Made by a program: the position numbers and the translations under genes. 64,000 nt of DNA from assembly GCA_025603075.1 (NCBI GenBank), contig MU626305.1, positions 1 through 64,000 of the forward strand. The letters run 5' to 3'. This DNA is from Neoconidiobolus thromboides FSU 785. Taxonomy: Eukaryota > Entomophthoromycota > Entomophthoromycetes > Entomophthorales > Neoconidiobolaceae. Shown piece after piece: positions 34,597-45,738 of the stretch; position 1 is the first letter of the stretch, and each line of letters begins with the position of its first letter. The notes under the pieces were generated by a model. It searched no databases, had not been told where the DNA came from, and saw only the letters and a list, made by a program, of their open reading frames with translations.

Positions 34597-35532
34597 GTTT
34601 TTTGTAGGAATAGAATTGATTTTTTCTTTTGAGGATATGGGAGAAGCTAGAGGTAATGAAAAGAGATCAATATTATCTTTTTTAATTAATAATGAGTAGA
34701 ATTACTTTGAATAGAACAAATAAACTGTAAAATCGAGTTCAAAAAGTAGATTTAAGATGAAATTAATCTTTTTTTTTATCCTTTATTTTTACAGGTAAAT
34801 TTAGTGAAATAGCATCATCTATAAGATTGAAGTTCTTGACTAAAAGCTAAATTAAGTCTATATTTGGTAATTAGGAAGATTAAAATTAACACAAAATCAA
34901 AATAAAAACGATGAGAAAATTTTAGATAATGCTCCTAGCATTGATGCTAAATAAACATCTAAAATAATACAAGACATAGCTTAATTTAATAGAATAGTAT
35001 ATTATATTTTCAATAATATGTTAGATTTTATTTTATGAATTTCTCAAACAGATTCTAACTAGTATAAAACTTCAATTAAATATCTTCTTTTATAATATCT
35101 TAATAAGAATAGATTAATCTGAAGATTAAAAAACTAAACCAATCAATTTTAAATAATTAAAGTCTTATTACTTAATATAAACACGAGATTAAAGTTAAAT
35201 GTACTATTTGATTATTTAATTAGCATACACTAATATATTTTAAAAAAAAACTAATAATATAGTATAATATAATATTTATCATTATTATATTTAATAAATA
35301 TTTGTCAATATTATAATTTTAACAAGAAATGCTAGAAACATATTCTACTACCCAAAAAAAGTCAGAATCACTAAACCACTTTATTGATAAATCTCTTGAA
35401 TTGCACCAATAAAATTTCATTAAAAAAATAGATGACATGAAGTGAATCACATCATCTCAATATAAAACAATAAAATTTCGAAAGAGGCTCATAAAACTTT
35501 CATCTCTCAATACAAACAATAATATAAACAAA
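34597..35532. promoter_or_regulatory. Divergent intergenic region (BIO2 / TRP1)
   Basis: About 930 bp, AT-rich, no element copy. It should carry the BIO2 and TRP1 promoters. A short repeat lies just upstream of TRP1: ACATCATCTCAATATAAAACAATAAAA (35448 onward) is partly repeated as CATCTCTCAATACAAACAATAATATAAAC. No known regulatory motif (for example a GCN4 site TGACTC) was seen. Confidence 0.35.
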
Positions 35533-37848
35533 ATGAGTACTCAACTTGAAAAAACATTTACAATATTAATTGACAATTATGATAGTTTTACTTGGAACAT
35601 ATATGAATATTTGGGCTCACTCGGTGCTCAAGTAAAAGTATATCGGAATGATCAAGTGACCTTATCTGAGCTTCAATCTTTACCCATAAAAAATATCGTG
35701 TTATCTCCAGGTCCTGGTTCGCCTAAAAGTAACTGTGGTATCAGTATGGAAGTTTTATCTTATTATCAAGGAAAATTACCTATCCTTGGTATTTGTCTGG
35801 GTATGCAATGTATGTATGAATATTATGGTGGTGAAGTGAAGCCAATTCATCAAATAGTACATGGAAAAACAAGTTCATTATATCATGATGGTAGTGGATT
35901 ATATCTTAATTTACCTCAATCGATTGAGGTAACAAGATATCATTCATTGGCTGGAATGAAAACTACATTATCTAAAGAATTGTTAATTACTAGTGGTACT
36001 AAAGATGGAATTATTCAAGGTATTCGACATGTAAAATATTGTATGGAAGGAGTACAATTTCATCCGGAGTCTGTACTTTCGCAATATGGTAAACAGATGC
36101 TTAAAAATTTTTTAAATTGGGAACATGGTACTTGGGAAGAAAATTCCATTAATATACCAAAAGAATCCATCTTATTATTTAATAATAAGGAGGATCAACA
36201 AGATGAAAAAGAAAATATTGAGAATAACAATACTGAAACTTCGAAAGAGACATCAACTTCAAGCATTCTATTAAAAATTGTTAATAAAAGAAGATTAGAT
36301 ATATTGCAAACTAGTTCTTTACCAGGTCAATCTATTGATAATTTGAAACAATTAATAAAACTCAATTGTGCTCCACCAGTGAAAGATTTTTATAATCATT
36401 TAAAACAAAATATTACCCAATTAGCTGTTTTAGCTGAAGTTAAAAGAGCATCACCAAGTAAAGGGGATATAGCTAAAGATATTAATGCAGTTGAACAATG
36501 TTTAAATTATGCTAAAAATGGAGCAGCAACAATATCAGTATTAACGGAACCTACTTGGTTTAAAGGTAGTTTATTGGATTTAAGTCAATGTCGACAAAGT
36601 TTAAATCAGATGATTAATCGACCATGTTTATTAAGAAAGGATTTTATAGTAGAGGATTACCAAGTCTATGAAAGTCGATTGAATGGGGCAGATACTTTAT
36701 TGTTAATTGTAGCTATATTAAGTAAAAAAATGTTAATCCAGTTATTAAATTTAGCCCGATCACTTGGTATGGAACCTTTAGTGGAAGTCAATAATGAAGA
36801 TGAAATGAAAATTGCTTTAGATGTTGGAGCTAAAATTATTGGGGTTAATAATCGAAATTTACATACTTTTAATGTGGATTTAAATACTACTAAAAAATTG
36901 GCCAAATTAATTAAACAAGATACGATTTTAATTGCTTTATCAGGTATTAGTAAAAAAGAAGATTTGGACTTATATCAAGGTTTAAATTTAAAAGGTGTTT
37001 TAGTAGGAGAAGCATTAATGAAATGCAATAATGTTCAACAATTGATTGAAGAGTTATCAGGTAAAGAGAAGACAATTGAACAAAACGTAATAGTAAATCA
37101 ACAAAATCAACCTAAAGTTAAGATTTGTGGTATTTTAAGTGAAGAAGCGGGTTTAACTGCAGCTAAAAATGGGGCGGATTTCATTGGGTTTATATTTGTA
37201 CCTGGTAGTAAACGACAAATTGATATTGAAAAAGCAAAATCAATTATTGATAAAATTCGACAAAATAGAAAATATAATGAAAGCAATAAAAATAACAATG
37301 ATGAATTATTAAAATCTAATAATACTTGGTATGAATATAGTAATTATTTAGTTGAATTAAATAAGAATAATATCGTTGGTGTATTTCAAAATCAATCTTT
37401 AGAAGAGATATTATCAATTGCTAATTATTTAAAATTAGATTTTATTCAATTACACGGCAATGAAGCTAATGAGTTTTCCAATTATTTACCTTATCCAGTT
37501 ATTAAATGTTTTCAAATTGATGAACAATTTAATTTATATCAATCTATATTAGCTACTAATTTACACCATTTACCTTTATTAGACGCTAAGTTAGATAAAA
37601 ATTCCGGTGGTTTAGGTATTAAATTTGATTGGAATTTAATTAAAAAATTAGATAAGGAAAACAAAGACAATAGTAATAAAATTAATATTATATTAGCTGG
37701 TGGTTTAAATCCAGATAATGTTATTGAAGCTATTCAACAAGTTAAGCCATTTGCTGTTGATGTTTCTAGTGGAGTGGAAACAGACGGAAAGAAAGATTTA
37801 AATAAAATTGCTGATTTCATTAAGAAGGTTAAGAGTGTGGAATATTAA
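35533..37848 (+). CDS. TRP1: Trifunctional tryptophan biosynthesis protein (GATase-IGPS-PRAI)
   Basis: Single intronless 771-aa fusion. Residues about 8-200 form the class I glutamine amidotransferase of anthranilate synthase, with oxyanion motif SPGPGSP, nucleophile Cys in LGICLGMQ and triad His-Glu in FHPES. About 245-515 form indole-3-glycerol-phosphate synthase (AEVKRASPSKGD, LRKDFI, GVNNRNLHTF, SGISKKEDL, GVLVGEALM). About 530-770 form phosphoribosylanthranilate isomerase (KICGI, FIGFIFVPGSKR, FIQLHGNE, LAGGLNPDNV, AVDVSSGVE). The G-C-F order is the arrangement of most non-yeast fungi. It supplies the GATase subunit for a separate TrpE and catalyses two later pathway steps. An Asn/Glu-rich linker joins the first two domains, and the PRAI domain has a Lys/Asn insertion. 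Being intronless among intron-rich neighbours is unusual. Confidence 0.98.
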   Translation: MSTQLEKTFTILIDNYDSFTWNIYEYLGSLGAQVKVYRNDQVTLSELQSLPIKNIVLSPGPGSPKSNCGISMEVLSYYQGKLPILGICLGMQCMYEYYGGEVKPIHQIVHGKTSSLYHDGSGLYLNLPQSIEVTRYHSLAGMKTTLSKELLITSGTKDGIIQGIRHVKYCMEGVQFHPESVLSQYGKQMLKNFLNWEHGTWEENSINIPKESILLFNNKEDQQDEKENIENNNTETSKETSTSSILLKIVNKRRLDILQTSSLPGQSIDNLKQLIKLNCAPPVKDFYNHLKQNITQLAVLAEVKRASPSKGDIAKDINAVEQCLNYAKNGAATISVLTEPTWFKGSLLDLSQCRQSLNQMINRPCLLRKDFIVEDYQVYESRLNGADTLLLIVAILSKKMLIQLLNLARSLGMEPLVEVNNEDEMKIALDVGAKIIGVNNRNLHTFNVDLNTTKKLAKLIKQDTILIALSGISKKEDLDLYQGLNLKGVLVGEALMKCNNVQQLIEELSGKEKTIEQNVIVNQQNQPKVKICGILSEEAGLTAAKNGADFIGFIFVPGSKRQIDIEKAKSIIDKIRQNRKYNESNKNNNDELLKSNNTWYEYSNYLVELNKNNIVGVFQNQSLEEILSIANYLKLDFIQLHGNEANEFSNYLPYPVIKCFQIDEQFNLYQSILATNLHHLPLLDAKLDKNSGGLGIKFDWNLIKKLDKENKDNSNKINIILAGGLNPDNVIEAIQQVKPFAVDVSSGVETDGKKDLNKIADFIKKVKSVEY

Positions 37849-38762
37849 AAGATGACGTATAAGATAGCTTTTAATAAAAATAGTATAAACATGAAAGGTT
37901 GTTTTATGTTTTTTTATGAGTTGTACTAATTATTTTTAAGTTACTTGTGTATTTTATACTGTATTATCATTTTGATTATTACTATTATTTTATTTGATAT
38001 TCTTTTGATACTATAAATTAATACCTCGATCTTTTGATTTCATATCAATTTCTTCTACCTGATATACTCCCTCACTTAAATATATAGTTTCATAAGCTAT
38101 CTAAAATACCACTATTAAACTTCATTCTCGCCTTGAAATTACTTATCAACTATTGCCTACTTGTTACTTACCTGCTTCATTTTCAAAAATAATCCATCAC
38201 ACATACTCTTTCATTAACTAACCCTATAGAATATATTCAAAAATAATAATGAGTCATTTAATGTAACTTTTTTTCTTACCCAAATGTTAATAAATATATT
38301 CTTCCTATAAATTTTTACTATTTATTATAGAATATTATTAGTATACTAATTAAACTTATTTTTCAATCTTCCTTTTTATTAATTTAAAAATAGATTTTAT
38401 TATTCATTTTTGATTATCATTTAATTAACTTTGATAAAAGCTTTTATAATATTCTACAGTCAATTATGAATACTTAAAATGGGCTATAAGAAAACAAAAG
38501 TATATTAAAATGATCTCATCTTAATTTAATATCGTAAATATCTTAAAAACCATATATTAAAAGCACTATCAATATAGAATGATGAAACAATACATAACAT
38601 AAATAATAAATATCCTACCTGTCGTTCCTAAGTATAGCTTAAAGCTTAGAGCTCTTCTTTGGTTCCATCTCAACTAAAAAAGTATAATAAATATTAAAAC
38701 AATATTTTACGAAACTTATTTTATAAAACGGCTACAAATTTTATTGAACTTTAGAATAAAAA
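37849..38762. other. AT-rich spacer
   Basis: About 910 bp between the convergent 3' ends of TRP1 and SOD. No gene, repeat or element copy seen. Confidence 0.5.
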
Positions 38763-39530
38763 TTACAAACCGATTGGTACTGGCTTTCCTTGCTTAGCAT
38801 AACCATCATAATATTCAACTACTTTATCCCAATTAACTACATTCCACCACTGAGAAATATATTCTGGACGACGGTTTTGGTATTTAAGATAATAAGCATG
38901 TTCCCAAACATCTAATCCTAAGATTGGAATCAATTTGGTTTCAGCTACATCCATCAATGGGTTGTCTTGGTTAGCAGTGGAAGTGATTTCCAATTTACCA
39001 TCGGTATTAACACCTAACCAAGCCCAACCAGAGCCGAAGCGGGTAGCAGCAGCATTGTTGAATTTGGTTTTGAACTCATCAAAGGAACCAAAGGTTTCTT
39101 CAATTTTAGTTTTAAGCTAAAGCAAATGTTATCAATATTTTGTTATTTGCTAAAAATATATAATCTTACCTCACCAGTAGGAGTAGAGTTACTGGAACCA
39201 ACTGGAGCCATAAAAGTCCAAAATAAAGAGTGGTTATAATGACCACCACCTAAATAGGAAACACTTATTAGCAACTCATCCTTAATCAAAAAACAAAGAA
39301 ATGAAAATTTTACCATTATTACGTACACCAGTGCCAAGTACACCAACTTGTTTTTGTACACTAACAATATCTTCAAGGGATTGACCAGAAGATTGAGTTT
39401 TCAAAGCGTTATTAAGGTTATTAACGTAAGCGTTATGATGTAAGTCATGGTGAACTTGCATGGTCTTAGCATCAATATATGGCTCAAGAGCGCTATAATC
39501 ATATGGTAAATCAGGTAAAGTGTAACTCAT
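38763..39530 (-). CDS. Fe/Mn superoxide dismutase (cytosolic-type)
   Basis: Dismutates superoxide to oxygen and hydrogen peroxide. Length 216 aa, three exons (39530-39314, 39249-39170, 39116-38763), in phase. Metal ligands are all present: His in MQVHHDLHH, His in [10 protein letters not shown], and the Asp/His pair in [11 protein letters not shown]. The core [14 protein letters not shown] and SGWAWLGVN regions are canonical, and the residue pattern favours manganese. The reading frame starts at [12 protein letters not shown], which is the first residue block of mature SODs. With no presequence visible, the product is probably cytosolic unless an upstream exon was missed. Convergent with TRP1. 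Confidence 0.95.
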
Positions 39531-41255
39531 TTTTTTTAACTTTGTTGTTGAATAGAAAAATTAATGAATAAAGTTGAAATTGATAAGTTTATATACTTTT
39601 CGATACTTATTTTGGATTTGCTGGATTTGTCAGCGATGACGTTTTTGACTATATAGATTTACTTTGGAATCAAATCGCTTAAATTGATGCCTTTTGAGCC
39701 AATGGAGTTCACTGTAATTTGAATTTTGAAATGCTTTATTCGTTATTCGTTTTTATTTCTAATTTTATGATTTCAATATTATAGCTAATACATAATTTTA
39801 TATTATGACTTACTTACTATAATTTCTATTTATAATAATAAAATAATAGTAAAAACCATTTTGAGATTATAGCTTTTACTAAAATAATACATATATAAGC
39901 TATATTTAAAATAAGGGCAAAAGAGTACTAAATTTCTTCAGCTTAATTTAAATTGAAATCTTAAAGTAAAGATTACTTATTTTTGTATTTTTTATAATTA
40001 TTTAATAAAAGATATTTTTATTAACTAAAAAGGTTATTTAAAAAGCAAAAATCAATAAACATTAATTTGAGTATATTAGTTTTAGTATAAAATTAAATAA
40101 CATATAAAAAATATTATAATATAAATAATATAAATATAAATATAAAAGTTTTAAAATTTCAAATTAATATTATCAATTAGTTAAATTTTATTAAATACAA
40201 GAAATATATTTTAAAAGTATATTTAATAATTAGCAAAATTTTGTTATTATTATTTGAAGTTGTTTTAATTATAATTAATAAATTTATTAATACTAAAAGC
40301 AATATATAACAACGTATTTTTGTTTAAATTATATTTAAAAAATAAAAAGTGATAGAACTAAAAAAACCTTTTTATACAATTATAAATTATTTAATAAAAT
40401 AATTCTGAAATCATAAACTATTGTACTATAATGTTTACTTATTATTCTATTATTTAGTGCATTATTATATATTCTTACATTTATATTAATTTGTTTTTAA
40501 TAAAAAAATACATCCCCATATAATGAATTCTTTTTAAAAAGCACTAATACTAATTAAATATCAGAAGTTACAAAAGTTATTTAATTACTTTAAAAATCTA
40601 TATACTTAAGTTATTTTATATTTACAAACAGTATTTAAAAGTTCAAACTTTACTATTATATTATTTTTTGTATTAAAATTCTTAAAGAATACAACCTCAT
40701 ATGTAAAAACTACAAGTATATAGAAAATGATTTATGCTATTAATTATATCTCTGAAATTTATTATTTAAAAATTAAAAATATTAAAGTTAATAAAAAAAC
40801 TCAATAAAAAAAATTATAACATGATAAACTTAAAAAACTAATAAAATAATAGAAACATTAGTCAAACTATTTTTATCTGACAATATTAAAACTACACTTA
40901 CATCCTTTTGAAAAATGTGTAAAGCTCTGAGGGATAGCAATTATAAGCAAAAAAAACTTACAAAAACTTAATAAGATAATATAAATTTCTAATCTTAGTG
41001 CTTTAAGTATTTTTTCAAAGGTGTAATTTAATAAAAAGATCATTTTAATTTCAGCTTGTGATCCAAAATAAATTTTGTACTTTAAACCAATAATATATCT
41101 AATTTGTAGTATGCTATAGGTAATATTGAAGCCAGAAACAATATCATACCAATTATTCCATTTAGAATGACAGTTAAAATGGACAATAATTATTTTTGTA
41201 TAATATTCAATTATTAAACTAAAAAAAGAATCTAAACTGGGTTTGTTAAATAAAA
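39531..41255. other. Extremely AT-rich spacer with one element end
   Basis: About 1.7 kb including the most AT-rich interval of the window (39.9-40.8 kb). It carries an element terminus at 40497-40521 (AATACATCCCCATATAAT). A 135-codon minus-strand ORF (40873-41280) overlaps the SPC25 start, is hydrophobic throughout and is probably fortuitous. Confidence 0.5.
40497..40521 (-). mobile_element. MITE-like end fragment
   Basis: Only the terminal ~25 bp (AAAAAATACATCCCCATATAA) of an element survive. No matching opposite end lies within 150 bp. Confidence 0.55.
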
Positions 41256-42753
41256 ATGAGTACGTTAAATAGTCCAACAAATAATGAGCGTAATAACATA
41301 GAGGATAGTGAAGTGACTAGTACATTAATTATTACAGTAGATGATAAAGCAAATAACAATGTGGAAAATACAGAAAAAGATAAGGTAAGTGATGAGGCAT
41401 TGAAATCAGTAGAGAGCATAAAAGATAATAGAGAAAATGGCATAGCAGAGAAAAAGGCAGATGATGCAGAACTTGGTTTAGAAAGATATATATCAAATGA
41501 TGATTCAGCTGAGATATCTGTTGAATCAGATGTTATATCCCTTGATATATCAGATGACGATGAAACAAGCGAATCTGATACCAAAGCAACAAACCTCGAA
41601 AAAATGAAACAAATTAAGGAATCATTCAGTAAATTTTGCGATGAAAAAAGGAAAGAGTTTAGGAAAGAAAGTGAAGAAGAATTAAACAAATGGAAGAATA
41701 AATGCAGAGAATTCAAAAGTATCTGATTTATATTTAATTAAAAATAAGCTAATTCAAATTAGAAATCAGTGATGAGCAAATAGAAGCTATTAACATACTA
41801 AAGCCCAAAATAGAACATGTTGAACATGGTAAATTAATTTACTAATATTAGAGTTATTATGTTTATTATCTAGAATATAAAATTTCATTGGAAAGACAGA
41901 GGGAAGAAAATAAGAAACGAGAGAGGTTTATTTCTGTAGAAAAGGATCAGGAGGAAGAGATATCCAAACGACAGAAAGCCATAGGTCATCTTGTCTCTTC
42001 ACTTGAAGTTAAAAAAAAGGGTAAGTAAATTATATCTATTAAACTAGTTTTTAACAATTTTTTTCAGAACTTGAGCGTAAAAGAGCAACATCAACTAATC
42101 AAATGGAATTGAATAGACTACAAGTTACACTTTATGAACAAATATTAAAATTTAAAATTGGCACGGATGAAAGCCATCATACAACTTTCACATTCACGCA
42201 TGTAAGTAGAAGACTTCCGGAACGTGAGTTTAAATTTGCACTAGATGCTACATATGAAAAATATACTCGTAATGATTATTTTTAATAAATTTTAAAGGTT
42301 GATTTATTTTTAGTCATCTATTGTGAGCCTGTAATTCCAAGTGGTAAACAATTTGAGAAGGAATTAAATAAAGATCGAGATCTTATTCTATTTATTAAAA
42401 AGATGCGCAGAGAATTTCGAAATCTTGCTACAGCAGAAGATATAAAGTTTGATTTGGAAAATGGTATCGCAAAACAAAAGGGAGTTATAATAGAAAAGAA
42501 TATTATAACAGAAGGTGATTTAACGAAATCAATAGATGGTAATGCTGAGCCTAAGCCCTCACTACACGATAAATCAGTGCTAAATCTTATGAAAATACTG
42601 GCACTAAAAAGGCGATTAGATGATGATTGCCTTAAACTTTCGACAAACTCAAGAGGGCAAGATTTTGAAAAAATTCAATCAACTTTGTCAAATTTAAATA
42701 AATCGGATGGTGAGGCTTCTAAAATTGCAGAAGAAAAAGAATCAGAATCTTAA
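41256..42753 (+). CDS. SPC25: Kinetochore protein Spc25 (extended)
   Basis: Ndc80-complex subunit that anchors the complex to inner-kinetochore proteins. Length 438 aa in five exons (41256-41718, 41763-41828, 41874-42020, 42068-42268, 42314-42753), all in phase. Residues 1-115 are an acidic, low-complexity extension. Residues about 115-255 are coiled coil (KESFSKFCDEKRKEFRKE onward). The globular RWD-type domain follows at about 255-345: FTFTHVSRRLPEREFKFAL, YTLIYCEPVIPSGKQF and ELNKDRDLILFIKKMRREF, the C-terminal Spc25 signature. About 95 extra residues follow (FDLENGIAKQKGVI onward). The usual fungal protein is about 220-260 aa, so both termini are unusually long. It is convergent with the next gene, with an element copy between the stop codons. 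Confidence 0.88.
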
Positions 42754-42926
42754 GCTAGTATGGGTGATTCAAATTCAACTAAGTAAAAGCAACAATTTAA
42801 TTCAAACTATTATTAGTTCATAGCTTGTTTAAATAATAAATGATATTTAGCTTAAGTTATGATAATAACTATACTTTTTAAACAACAAATAAGTTTATCA
42901 AATAAAATTAAAACTCACAGCTTTTT

Positions 42927-43033
42927 TATATGGGGATGTATTTTTGTGTTTAAGAGTTTTACTAACAAATTTTCCGCCTAAATAGCGCTTAAAAGATAGA
43001 AAAAATAATGAAGTCAAAAAAACACTCCCATGT
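42927..43033 (+). mobile_element. MITE-like element copy 14
   Basis: Forward subgroup A copy, well preserved. Left end ATATGGGGATGTATTTTTG, core CCGCCTAAATAGCGCTT, right end AACACTCCCATGTA. It occupies over a third of the 293-bp gap between two convergent genes and ends 13 bp before the downstream gene's stop codon. Confidence 0.87.
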
Positions 43034-43046
43034 ATTGAATTTTATT

Positions 43047-45111
43047 TTAAACATGAAGCATTAAAGCTTGACTTAATAAATTAATGTTTTTTGCTATGAC
43101 TTCTAGCTGTTTCCTTAAGTTTTCTAATTCCTTGTAAGCTTTAGTAACTGCAGCTTGCTTTTCCATATAAACTTGCGGATCATTAGAGCCTGGACAAAGT
43201 TTAATAGCTAATGCATGTATTTCCTTATCTTCTTTTAATTCACCATAAACTATAGAATCTTTCTTCAATTTTTTGCGCAAGTTTAGATATTCGGAATCTA
43301 ATTCTTTAGCTACCTTACCAATCATACTATAAGATAGCCTTATAATCGGGTTTGATGAATCATCTGGTATTAAAATACTATCATCTTTCATAACACTCTC
43401 ATTTATTGGACTCTTTTCCACCTCCCCTAGTATCATATCGGCCTTATCTCCCACTAGCTTGTTAATACATTCATAGAATTTTTCATCGTTATTCAAGCGC
43501 TTTACTGTAAGCTTTACAATCATGTCACCATCCTCTGGTTGTTCCTCACGATTATCCTTTCCAATCACTACTTTTCTAGAAAGCTTATAATAATATCGAG
43601 TTAATTTACATATTTGCTTGGAAATGTCATAGACTTCATCTAGTCTACCTTCCTTGATTTGATTAGCTTGATTACTTTTTAACACAATCTTACTCCCTTG
43701 TGATCGGAAGCTTATCTCACCCTTTCTTTCTAAATCGTAGTCAGTTTCGCTTTTTTGATAATCTTCGTGACTTTCACCAGTTTTGTTATGTTCTACTAGT
43801 ACTTTGTTTCTTTGTGTTTGAAGCTTTGGTTTGATCTCTTTTCCTTGATTATACTTAACTTCTTCACCTCGATATTCTTCTTCACTTTCACTAGACTCAT
43901 TTTTCTGTATTGGTACTTTATAAGCTTTCCTATTCAAGTTGACTTCTGCCATTCTCTCACAAATTGAATCATTATCACTGGGACTCGTCATTGTAGTACT
44001 AGTAATTTTATAATCCATTTTATAAAAAGCCTTTGGATCGAAACGTTTAAAATTTGAATCAAATAGTGGCATTACATTACTTCTAATGTTTTTTGGACTA
44101 GACATTTGATTACGCATCTTATTAGGAATTATTAATACGCTCACTTGCCAGCAACAATACTATTAAAATTTACCTTTAAATGATATTCTTGATAGCTGGG
44201 ATGAGATCTTGGTAAATTTTGATCTAAATAACAACCAATGCTGTCTTGATTTAAATAGTGGCCGTCGTCCCTTTGATTGAAATAATAATCAATATCATTT
44301 TGATCTAAATAATAGTCATCACCCTCTTTGTTTAAGTAAAAGTCAACATCATTTTGATCTAAATAACAAACTCTATCATTCTGGTCTAAATAACAACCAA
44401 TGTCATTTTGACCATCAACATTTCTTCCTTTTTTATTAGAAATTTGAAATATACCTTCATAAACGTTGTTATTATAATAAATAGCTTCGTCGAATTTATC
44501 TTGAATTTTTGCATCACAATGTTGTTCTAAAAAAGAGGCATTATGTTTCATATGATATTGGTGACTTATATCTTCATTACAATACATACTACTAGCTGTA
44601 CTTATTAAGTTTATTTTAAATTCATCATTGTCTTCGAAATCTAAATTAGGATTATGTACACCTTCCGGCTGTTGATCATGATCACCAAAACGTTCATTAA
44701 TAGAACCTTCGAGCCAATCGCCCATAGCCTACACAATAAAAAATTAATAACTAAATAGTTAGTTTTTAATAAACATACTTCAGAATCAATAGATTTAATA
44801 TCCTCATAATAATCATCTTCATTATACTGTTTGTCATTAATATTTGGGCTCCTTAGATAAGGATCACAATTGACTGATTTCTTTCTTTCTCTTTTATTGT
44901 TTAAGGCTTGCAATTTAGACTCAAATTTTGATTTTTGATTTTTATTTATTGCTATATTGGAAAGTTGCTTAATTTTTTGTAAACTATTAAAAATATCAAT
45001 ATAATTTGCTTTATTATCACTCCTCCTTACTTCATTCTCGTTGCGAAATTGCTCTTCGTTTATTTCTTTAGCGTTGTACTTCTTTATAGCTGGTTCATAA
45101 TTATAATCCAT
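43047..45111 (-). CDS. Unrecognised 652-aa protein with 9-residue repeats
   Basis: Three exons (45111-44779, 44728-44174, 44117-43047) join in phase. The product is largely hydrophilic and probably disordered. Exon 1 is Lys/Asn/Glu-rich. Exon 2 contains seven imperfect 9-residue repeats (44215-44410 on the plus strand) of the form x-x-x-Y-L-D-Q-N-D, for example CYLDQNDRVCYLDQND. Exon 3 is charged, with a C-terminal coiled-coil segment (KAYKELENLRKQLEVIAKN) ending in LLSQALMLHV. No domain is recognised. The final intron (44118-44173) is inferred because exon 2 would otherwise stop two codons before the frame of exon 3. Two adjacent genes is the alternative, though exon 3 then lacks a good upstream ATG. 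It shares its 3' gap with SPC25. Confidence 0.65.
44215..44410 (-). repeat. 27-bp coding minisatellite (9-aa units)
   Basis: Seven diverged 27-bp units encode YLDQND-type nonapeptides. Units one, two, four and seven are closest; the middle ones have Y-F-N-Q or Y-L-N substitutions. Unit boundaries keep the reading frame. Confidence 0.75.
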
Positions 45112-45738
45112 TCAAACTAAAAAATGTCATATAAATTTAATAAATTGTTGCTAAATTTTAATAAAATTAACCAATGATTTAAATCACCCTTTCAACAAGG
45201 TATTGGCATATACTTGAATGAGCGGAAGGTTATAGTAGTCTGAATAGTTAGAACAAGTTATTCATCTTGCCTTAGCTATTTATTCACTTATACCAATATC
45301 ATTACTCTTTTGACTTGTCAAGATAACGTTCAATATTACCAACAAAAAGAGTACAAAATCTTTAAATTTATTTTTTAGTTTCATTTTATAAAAAAGTTTC
45401 TCCTAATTTTTTATTAAATTAGTATTGGATAGATTTATAAACTATATAATATTCAAAAAAATATTAAATATTAAATTCTTTTGGCACTTTTTATTACTTG
45501 ATCATTAGCTTAAGATTTTTCTTATCGTTTTTATAATCTTAAAAAAAATGTTAGCAAGTAATGTTACAATAAACTTAATAAATGTTATTTAACTCAATTT
45601 TGAGTGTTATTTTAAATATTTCCAATTTATTAAAAACCATAAATCACTTTTCGTTTAGCCAATCATAATAAAAGGAGTGTGAAATAGAAAATAAATATGA
45701 CAAAAACAAACTTTTAACTTTCAGTTTAAATAATAAAG
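45112..45738. promoter_or_regulatory. Divergent intergenic region
   Basis: About 630 bp of AT-rich DNA between the divergent starts of the 652-aa protein gene and GLO3. No element copy or motif recognised. Confidence 0.35.

Noticed and set aside
40873-41280. 135-codon minus-strand ORF overlapping the SPC25 start
   Set aside because: Almost entirely hydrophobic/AT-codon composition, no domain, overlaps a confident start codon and sits in the most AT-rich part of the window.
41246-41716. 156-codon minus-strand ORF
   Set aside because: Exact antisense shadow of SPC25 exon 1 (Ser/Leu/Phe-rich mirror of its Glu/Asp/Lys-rich frame).
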